Assembly (NCBI GenBank): GCA_963931865.1 | Contig: OZ007508.1 | Location: 10,662,781 to 10,726,780 of the forward strand | Direction of reading: 5' to 3' | DNA length: 64,000 nt | From: Axinella damicornis | Taxonomy: Eukaryota > Porifera > Demospongiae > Axinellida > Axinellidae | Part shown: one piece after another, positions 61,460 to 64,000 of the stretch | How the letters are laid out: the number at the start of each line of letters is the position of its first letter | Position numbering within the stretch: position 1 is the stretch's first letter | Notes under the pieces: generated by a model | Databases searched by the model: none | Told to the model about the DNA's origin: nothing | The model's input: only the letters and a program-made list of their open reading frames with translations | Made by a program: the position numbers and the translations under genes

Positions 61460-63150
61460 TGTGCATGACGGAAGTGGGATGTTCGTGGGGCGGGACTAGA
61501 CTAGTGACGCGCGACCTTCGTACATCAATTTACTGAACCTCGAACTCCGCGAAGAATGTTCAAGAACATTGGCCCGGTCATGGAACAGCTGGGGCTGATG
61601 CATGCAATCGAGGAGCAGCAGTCAAAGCGCGGACGCACTCGGGGAGCAGCAGTCAAAGTGGATGCAATATATCGGGCGAGCAGCAGTCGAAGCGGACGCA
61701 ATCGGGCGAGCAGCAGTTGAAGCGAACACAATCGGGGAGCAGCAGAAGCATGCAATTGGGGAGCAGTTGAAGTGGATGCAGTCAGGAGCAGCAGCTGAAG
61801 TGGAGGCAAACGGGGAGAATTAGTTGAAGCGGACGCAATCGGGGAGCAGCAGCTTTGCACAGAGAGCTGTCCAGTGCCGGATTACTCCCGGTAGGCGAAC
61901 GAAGGGGAAGTAGCTGAGCGAGCGAAGCTATTTGTACCTGTATAACAGGGGAGTACAGGACGTCTTCAATCAGTAACAACTATGGTGGCCTTTGTAGTTT
62001 ATGCTCCAGAGGGGATGAGGAACTCATGCACTTCCAGGCTCACCAACCATGACTTTGTTGCTGCTCGTGGGTGAGCTTGGGAATCAGGCTATGTACACAC
62101 GGCACATACTTTTAGCAAACAATTTTGCAAATGATATCATAATGGTTCGTATTTTCCACTACTATGGTACCGTTTGGCGGCCATCAATTTGTAAAGTCGC
62201 ACATGACGCTACTGTCTAGGGTCAAGGTATACATACATAAGGTATATAGTGTTCATGTGCCCTGTTTCTCATTGTTCCTAGGACCCTCCCTGTTGCCCTG
62301 GTGAGCACCTCCGTCACATCACGGCCACCTATTGTCGATCTGGACTTGTTTAACTGTGCCTCTACTCAGACAGGAGGGAATCATTCTTGGTGAGGACATC
62401 AAAATACTATGCCTACAAAGTTAAACATGATGGGTCATTTGTTCTATGTATACCTTCCACAGCTTTGTCATTGAAGCATGTGCTGCCTACTCTGGGCGAG
62501 GACTCAGCAACAGCCTCAGTAAGCGAGATTATTAAGTTTAGCAAATTGACATAATTTTACCGTCTCTCCTCACACATGGACACTCTTCCCATGCATTATA
62601 CAAACTCATGCATGAACAGCCCTGACCTACAACCTGACGTTGGAGAGGAACAACCAGCAGCTAGGTTTGCAACAGAGGCTATTCTTTGACATCTCTGGCC
62701 AGCCCAACACAATGGAGGTCACTGAGGTGGCAGCAGCTGATCAGCAGACATGCACACCCTTCACAGTCTATGTAGTGGTAAGGAATGCATGGTGTAAAAC
62801 TGTCATAAAGGGTATGATCTCAAACACAACTCGCACACACTCACATGGACTCTTGCACAGGATGGTGTGGCGGATCGCTTGAATGCCTTCACTGTGGAGC
62901 TTGAAGTCTCCCCCCAGCCGCTCAATGTGTCCAGCTCTACTGGCAATGACACCCTTGTGGACTTTAGTGCCTTCCCAATAGCCTCTTTCACAGGCACCAG
63001 GCTCTTGCAGGTACGTACGTAGATGAGAAAGAACATTCATTGTGAGGCCATGCAGGTAATGCCAATTGAGTAACTGCCTTTGCCAGCATAGCAACAAGAA
63101 GTCAACGACTCTGCACTACGACTTTAGTCTCCAGATCATGTTCCACCACC

Positions 63151-63194
<44 letters not shown>

Positions 63195-63714
63195 ACCCCA
63201 ATTCTGTACACTGCTTTGTCTAAAATGTAACTTGGGGAGGGGGCTTTTATACAAATATTCGGTTGTCTCCAACTATACGCCTCCACACCCACAATGCGAG
63301 GTCATGATGGTAGCTATCCGGAAGAATACCAACATTGATGATGTACTACAGATAAATATTCTGAGTCTGTGGTACTTCCTACAGAAGAGTGGCAGCAAGA
63401 TAACTTGCATCACCAGTGGCAAACGTCCTTCTGATTTGCCTGCGCCTGTGTCTTCTAAGGGAAATGAAAATGCTTGACAGGCTTACAACTTTGTTCGCTA
63501 AGCATGCATGATGTCTTATATTGTGTTGGGGGGGGGGCAGTGTCAAAGTACTCTCTGGCCTATGTGCTGCCCTGGAACTTCTGCACCTTGCTTATACAAC
63601 ATTGACATTCTTGCCCTTTCTGCTACTACATACATAGGTGGAGACGTTGAAAGACTGCAATGGTAATGTATGCTACCCCGACCTCAACTTGCAGCACACT
63701 GGTACCATATTCCT
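33322..63714 (+). CDS. Integrin alpha subunit, 5' part (18 exons)
   Basis: Exons: 33322-33548, 33666-33814, 34430-34503, 42683-42797, 47879-47995, 48954-49042, 49265-49333, 49449-49501, 52691-52781, 52912-53020, 53321-53415, 59204-59309, 60533-60578, 62282-62389, 62463-62518, 62620-62777, 62861-63010, 63638-63714. All introns are GT-AG and all phases agree, giving about 630 residues. Order: signal peptide, seven-bladed FG-GAP propeller with three calcium loops in the last blades, then the thigh and the start of the calf. Integrin alpha chains pair with beta chains at the plasma membrane to bind matrix. The rest of the calf, the membrane segment and the tail lie beyond the gap at 63748. Exon 5 (47879) is the least certain. 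Orthology to a named vertebrate alpha cannot be judged. Confidence 0.85.
34504..35125. other. Intron 3, unique part
   Basis: No repeat or exon recognised except ACATG/ATGTGCACAC-rich sequence near 34850-34930. Confidence 0.4.
35126..35767 (-). repeat. ACTCCTGGTAG family, inverted copy
   Basis: The ends CGAGGGGCAACCGCACTCCT and CCCCTACCAGGAGTGTAA carry the same CACTCCTGGTAG motif in opposite orientation. The body is the inverse of 57531-58238 and of 58257-58926 (shared TCACCTTGGTG, GTGAACGACAG and TGCCACGTGGCAACCACG). Probably a non-autonomous DNA element with very short inverted ends, in integrin intron 3. Confidence 0.75.
35910..36201. mobile_element. TACCGTAGTCG MITE, copy 2
   Basis: A 292-bp intact copy with TA-CCGTAGTCG inverted ends and internal TTATTAGGCGCAT repeats. 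Close to the copy at 48343-48635. Confidence 0.85.
36210..38230 (+). repeat. Diverged direct duplication of about 800 bp
   Basis: 36210-37030 and 37600-38230 share an ordered series of matches: TATTGTAATGCATCG, AAGATGGCT, GTCTCTCAA, CACATAACC, GCTGTTTGCATATAGAAGCC, TGTGGCTCAAGCAC and others. Spacing differs through indels. It is an old segmental duplication within intron 3. Confidence 0.65.
38559..39046. mobile_element. CAGTGGCGTAGGAAGC element, hAT-like ends
   Basis: The ends CAGTGGCGTAGGAAGC and GCTTCCTACGCCACTG are exact inverses about 490 bp apart. CAGTGGCGTA ends occur in many hAT-type elements. A clear 8-bp target duplication is not visible, and no transposase ORF remains. Confidence 0.7.
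39047..40800. other. Intron 3, no firm gene
   Basis: Minus-strand ORFs at 39141-39524 (127 codons) and 40129-40386 (85 codons) are open but have no recognised domain. Positions 40620-40760 on the minus strand read LARDDSVVTVVSSLMALMTD followed by QVPNVRVKAV, which resembles a HEAT repeat; see the findings. Confidence 0.35.
40808..40899 (-). CDS. Candidate first exon of a minus-strand gene in integrin intron 3
   Basis: On the minus strand, an ATG in an ATAATGGCGAC context gives MATDLDKAVLYLQRLGCAAM and a further 11 residues, ending at a consensus GTGAGT donor in phase 2. Upstream sequence includes TGACGTCA-like and GACGTCAG motifs that could act in a promoter. A HEAT-like stretch follows at 40760-40620 but in a frame I cannot join. 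If real, it would be a gene nested antisense in the integrin intron. Confidence 0.35.
41215..41430. repeat. GTGGTCAC/CAGTCACAGTCAC tandem repeat
   Basis: Degenerate units of about 48 bp share CACAGTGGTCACCACT, GAGTGGTCTCAGTC and CACTAAT. A G tract lies at 41579-41597. Confidence 0.65.
41600..42682. other. Intron 3, 3' end
   Basis: Repeated AGGCTGGATGACTTCCTTC-like words occur at 42010-42160. No gene recognised. Confidence 0.4.
42683..42797 (+). CDS. Integrin alpha exon 4: CAHRYT segment of the propeller
   Basis: After a CCATGCAG acceptor the frame reads TCAHRYTIRIGSTPYPYGRC and continues to NPCRAG. The C-A-x-R-Y/W ... YP-x-GRC ... Y-x-P-C pattern is the conserved disulphide-rich part of blades 2-3 in integrin alpha chains. 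Phase 0 at the start fits exon 3 and phase 1 at the end fits exon 5. Confidence 0.85.
42945..43262 (+). repeat. Element with conserved coding block, copy 1
   Basis: Starts GGGAGATCTGGTC, passes GTAGACACATGG inverted pairs, and ends CCAGATCTTCCAGGCCTTCC and GAAACGAGGCTA. Its middle (43001-43134) is almost identical to the middle of 55640-55999 and reads as protein: VVPNEESRRPVLYCPSNGWM then SERSQGRRF, here continuing FVVHNTGDGSTRN to a GTACGT donor. It appears to be a hairpin element carrying an exon fragment of an unidentified gene. Confidence 0.65.
43709..43800 (+). repeat. CCCTCTGCGCCCTCCGCG minisatellite
   Basis: About five copies of an 18-bp unit built from CCCTCTGCG and CCCTCCGCG. Non-coding, in integrin intron 4. 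Confidence 0.8.
43996..44331 (-). repeat. Hairpin MITE, inverted copy of 2966-3296
   Basis: Opens ATACCACTTTGCCGTGCATT and ends at GTGAGTAGCACTAGT. The hairpin centre is CACGAGCCGAAGGCGAGTG. The side arm with TGAGGCGTCTGATTT matches 2966-3130 inverted. Confidence 0.85.
44341..45152. mobile_element. Non-autonomous DNA element with long inverted repeats
   Basis: Arms of about 235 bp: AGGGGACTTGCATGATT, TGGACACGCCCAC, GAATGGCTACC and AAAATGAATCCTTC at 44341-44575 recur inverted at 44920-45152 with moderate divergence. The unique centre has no clear ORF. It abuts the hairpin MITE at 43996-44331. Confidence 0.75.
45153..45862. other. Intron 4 sequence, no firm gene
   Basis: A + strand ORF at 45497-45703 (68 codons) has an intact start and stop but no recognised domain. 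Confidence 0.35.
45863..46004. repeat. Hairpin, TTAGACGATGAAACC arms
   Basis: Arms of about 60 bp are close inverses. The centre reads CGCGCGCGAAGCGCAAGGG. It has the same design as the hairpins at 3134-3296 and 46523-46679. Confidence 0.8.
46523..46679. repeat. Hairpin, ATAGCATGGCTTGCAGTG arms
   Basis: Arms of about 70 bp are nearly perfect, with repeated GTGCAATTT and a centre at CACGAGGCGAAGCCGAGTG. Confidence 0.88.
46680..47878. other. Intron 4, exon-like pieces and a G tract
   Basis: A Kozak-context ATG at 46976 gives MVDAKNNSLRVT and a GTAAGC donor at 47014. An acceptor at 47363 opens another frame. Together they read for about 50 codons into a G tract (47479-47501). No domain recognised. 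A 74-bp hairpin lies at 47101-47174. Confidence 0.3.
47101..47174. repeat. Hairpin, TTGACCAATGAGACGCG arms
   Basis: Arms of about 33 bp (TGACCAATGA..CGCGTATTTCACTTTTTGCA) face each other around CTGCTAGGCC. Confidence 0.85.
47879..49501 (+). CDS. Integrin alpha exons 5-8: propeller blades 3-5
   Basis: Exon 5 (47879-47995) joins in phase but its peptide is only weakly integrin-like. Exon 6 (48954-49042) contains FIVSSPRRISFIPAEQSRTN and ends RYAGA. Exon 7 (49265-49333) reads VEIVRNTNNGFQVV. Exon 8 (49449-49501) reads EYYGFSVVALDLNGDG, the blade start plus the first calcium loop, interrupted by the intron just after the loop's DG. The final phase of 2 matches exon 9. Confidence 0.75.
48343..48635. 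mobile_element. TACCGTAGTCG MITE, copy 3
   Basis: A 293-bp intact copy between integrin exons 5 and 6, with TA-CCGTAGTCG ends, TA-rich flanks and the same interior as 35910-36201. Confidence 0.87.
49502..52410. other. Integrin intron 8: no exon, one dispersed repeat family
   Basis: Positions 50590-50925 match the family at 20786-21580 (AGCAGAGCATGTACC, CAACAAGGCCTTCACTGCTC, GACAGACTGAC). A related fragment is at 49090-49185 in intron 6. Positions 50430-50510 hold a GGGACCCCACGGGACACCCG cluster. Nothing else recognised. Confidence 0.45.
52411..52538. repeat. 18-bp tandem repeat GCCAAGTGTAAAATGCCG
   Basis: About seven copies with few changes (TGTAAAACACCG, TGTAAGATGCCG, CACAAGATGCCG). Because 18 is a multiple of three, one minus-strand frame reads LAGILH repeatedly; this is a repeat artefact. 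Confidence 0.9.
52691..53415 (+). CDS. Integrin alpha exons 9-11: blades 5 and 6
   Basis: Exon 9 (52691-52781) reads YDELVVGAPLYRDGLN then AGRVFVYRN. Exon 10 (52912-53020) reads SRFGYAMANLGDISGDNLE, the next FG and calcium loop. Exon 11 (53321-53415) reads DIAISAPYGSGPGKVFIYTG. The loops DxNxDGxxD and DxSxDNxxD both keep their acidic ligands. The acceptor of exon 11 is preceded by a long CCCT array. Confidence 0.92.
53142..53310 (+). repeat. (CCCT)n microsatellite in integrin intron 10
   Basis: An almost pure CCCT array with a few T/A interruptions ends about 10 bp before the acceptor TTCCAG at 53315-53320, so it forms the polypyrimidine tract of that splice site. The long SLPP and GGRE ORFs here are repeat artefacts. 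Confidence 0.92.
53416..55639. other. Integrin intron 11, first part
   Basis: A fragment reading AAETAEERLEST at about 54030-54070 resembles the piece at 56205-56350. A G tract lies at 54757-54768. No gene recognised. Confidence 0.4.
55640..55999 (+). repeat. Hairpin element with conserved coding block, copy 2
   Basis: The outer arms TAGCCTCGTTCCCATGCCGT, CACCGCCAGTAT and ATTTCATCGCTTCC are mirrored at the right end, and AGATCTGGTCACATG is mirrored by CACGTGACCAGATCT. The centre carries NEESRRPVLYCPSNGWISER as in 42945-43262. It joins the AGCCTCGT hairpin family with an internal exon-like cargo. Confidence 0.7.
56205..56350 (+). pseudogene. Fragment with RRLAAGTDEGRDARLESMRE repeats
   Basis: The Arg/Glu/Ala-rich heptad-like pattern resembles repeated RLAAETxEERxARL segments near the start of ORFs in some invertebrate mobile elements. 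It is short and isolated and ends in a stop, so it is a relic at most. Confidence 0.3.
56566..56823. repeat. ATGGAGCACTCCAT repeat cluster
   Basis: Six or so copies of a palindromic ATGGAG(C/T)ACTCCAT word or its halves, spaced about 40-60 bp. The outer ends ACATGTACATACAAATGGAG and CTCCATTTACATGT are inverses. Confidence 0.65.
56850..57272 (+). repeat. Identical 172-bp direct repeats
   Basis: 56850-57021 and 57101-57272 appear identical base for base and are separated by 79 bp. This suggests very recent duplication, or an assembly artefact. Confidence 0.88.
57531..58238 (+). repeat. ACTCCTGGTAG family, copy
   Basis: Starts TTACACTCCTGGTAGGGG and ends CTACCAGGAGTGCGGTTGCC. Inverse of 35126-35767. 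The open frames inside (for example 57646-57885) carry no domain. Confidence 0.75.
58257..58926 (+). repeat. ACTCCTGGTAG family, tandem partial copy
   Basis: Repeats the body of 57531-58238 in the same orientation, missing the left terminus. It ends with a hairpin around GCATTGCAACC.CGGTTGCGACTC (58830-58910) before GTGGTTGCCCCTCGA. Confidence 0.72.
59204..60578 (+). CDS. Integrin alpha exons 12-13: blade 7
   Basis: Exon 12 (59204-59309) reads VISGDDLRISPPLTNMTGFG then SGVDVDGNTYN. Exon 13 (60533-60578) reads DLAIGSSESQRVFLLR. Together they give the third calcium loop (DVDGNTYND) and close the propeller. The intron splits the loop just before its last Asp, as in blade 6. Confidence 0.9.
60579..62281. 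other. Integrin intron 13
   Basis: Contains an AGCCTCGT-type half near 60660, a GGGAACGAGGCTA half near 61235 and the third minisatellite element at 61381-61938. No exon seen. Confidence 0.5.
61381..61938 (-). repeat. Composite 29-bp minisatellite element, copy C (inverted)
   Basis: Begins ATTTTAAT with a long (TG)n run (61392-61457), then GGAAGTGGGATGTTCGTGGG, the inverse of the right-end block, the array at about 61601-61855, and the GTAGCTGAGCGAGCGAAGC end. The (TG)n has expanded strongly compared with the CA tails of copies A and B. Confidence 0.85.
62282..63714 (+). CDS. Integrin alpha exons 14-18: thigh and start of calf
   Basis: Exon 14 (62282-62389) reads TLPVALVSTSVTSRPP then DLDLFNC; exon 15 (62463-62518) CFVIEACAAYSGRG; exon 16 (62620-62777) LTYNLTLERNNQQLG then CTPFTVYVV; exon 17 (62861-63010) LNAFTVELEVSPQ; exon 18 (63638-63714) TLKDCNGNVCYPDLNLQ. 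The Cys spacing after the propeller and the C..x..C-x-PDL-x-L motif match the thigh/calf boundary of integrin alpha chains. Exon 18 ends in phase 2 at a GTACGT donor just before the N gap. Confidence 0.9.
63151..63195. repeat. Poly-C tract in integrin intron 17
   Basis: A run of more than 40 C residues with a single A near the end. Similar G or C runs occur at 13488, 19221, 22594, 23285, 41579, 47479 and 63528. Confidence 0.95.
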
Positions 63715-63747
63715 GTACGTATATCAGTAGTACCATGGATAATGGAG

Positions 63748-63947
63748 NNNNNNNNNNNNNNNNNNNNNNNNNNNNNNNNNNNNNNNNNNNNNNNNNNNNN
63801 NNNNNNNNNNNNNNNNNNNNNNNNNNNNNNNNNNNNNNNNNNNNNNNNNNNNNNNNNNNNNNNNNNNNNNNNNNNNNNNNNNNNNNNNNNNNNNNNNNNN
63901 NNNNNNNNNNNNNNNNNNNNNNNNNNNNNNNNNNNNNNNNNNNNNNN
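63748..63947. other. Assembly gap of 200 N with duplicated flank
   Basis: Exactly 200 N, a conventional scaffold gap size. The 53 bases after it (63948-64000) are identical to 63548-63600, which precedes exon 18. Confidence 0.98.
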
Positions 63948-64000
63948 GTACTCTCTGGCCTATGTGCTGCCCTGGAACTTCTGCACCTTGCTTATACAAC

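Noticed and set aside
63232..63477. 81-codon ORF before integrin exon 18
   Set aside because: It lies in intron 17 and does not fit the integrin frame or any domain.
1..64000. CRISPR arrays, bacterial operons or phage
   Set aside because: Tandem arrays here have no regular spacer pattern, and the gene structure is clearly eukaryotic.

Overview
This is a gene-poor, repeat-rich stretch of an animal nuclear genome. Genes have short exons with GT-AG introns, promoters are eukaryotic, and no bacterial operons, Shine-Dalgarno sites or CRISPR arrays are visible. An integrin alpha gene, a decayed ROC-COR/Death-domain gene of a kind common in sponges, and the mix of hairpin MITEs, long-TIR elements and DNA transposons suggest an early-branching marine invertebrate, most likely a sponge. 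That assignment is inference.

Region 1 (about 0.4-8.7 kb) is a nested transposon cluster. Its core is a 5.1 kb DNA transposon (2107-7212) with almost identical, internally modular terminal inverted repeats of about 290 bp. Between them lies a nine-exon gene whose exon phases join into one 802-codon frame: a B-box zinc finger, the first lobe of a RecQ-type helicase, the C-terminal part of a MULE-like DDE transposase, and a Ulp1/SENP-type cysteine protease. This is the most unusual system in the window. The copy looks internally deleted between helicase and transposase. Other inverted sequences lie outside it, a hairpin MITE sits in one of its introns, and a TA-flanked MITE nested inside another follows at 7.9-8.7 kb.

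Region 2 (8.7-27.7 kb) has no confident gene. It holds palindromic elements (including a roughly 500 bp near-perfect palindrome), a pogo/Tigger-like MITE, the second copy of a 29-bp minisatellite element, a decayed minus-strand ORF probably from a mobile element, and a few isolated exon-like pieces.

Region 3 (27.7-30.2 kb) is a broken ROC-COR GTPase/Death-domain gene. The first half is on the + strand with at least three frameshifts, the second half of the COR domain lies on the - strand, and Death-domain pieces lie on both strands.

Region 4 (33.2-63.7 kb) is the 5' part of an integrin alpha gene on the + strand. I can join 18 exons with consistent phases (about 630 residues: signal peptide, FG-GAP beta-propeller with three calcium loops, thigh region, start of the calf). 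Its introns total nearly 29 kb and are filled with MITEs, hairpins, duplications and simple repeats. The gene runs into a 200-N gap at 63748; the 53 bases after the gap repeat 63548-63600 exactly, which points to an assembly overlap.
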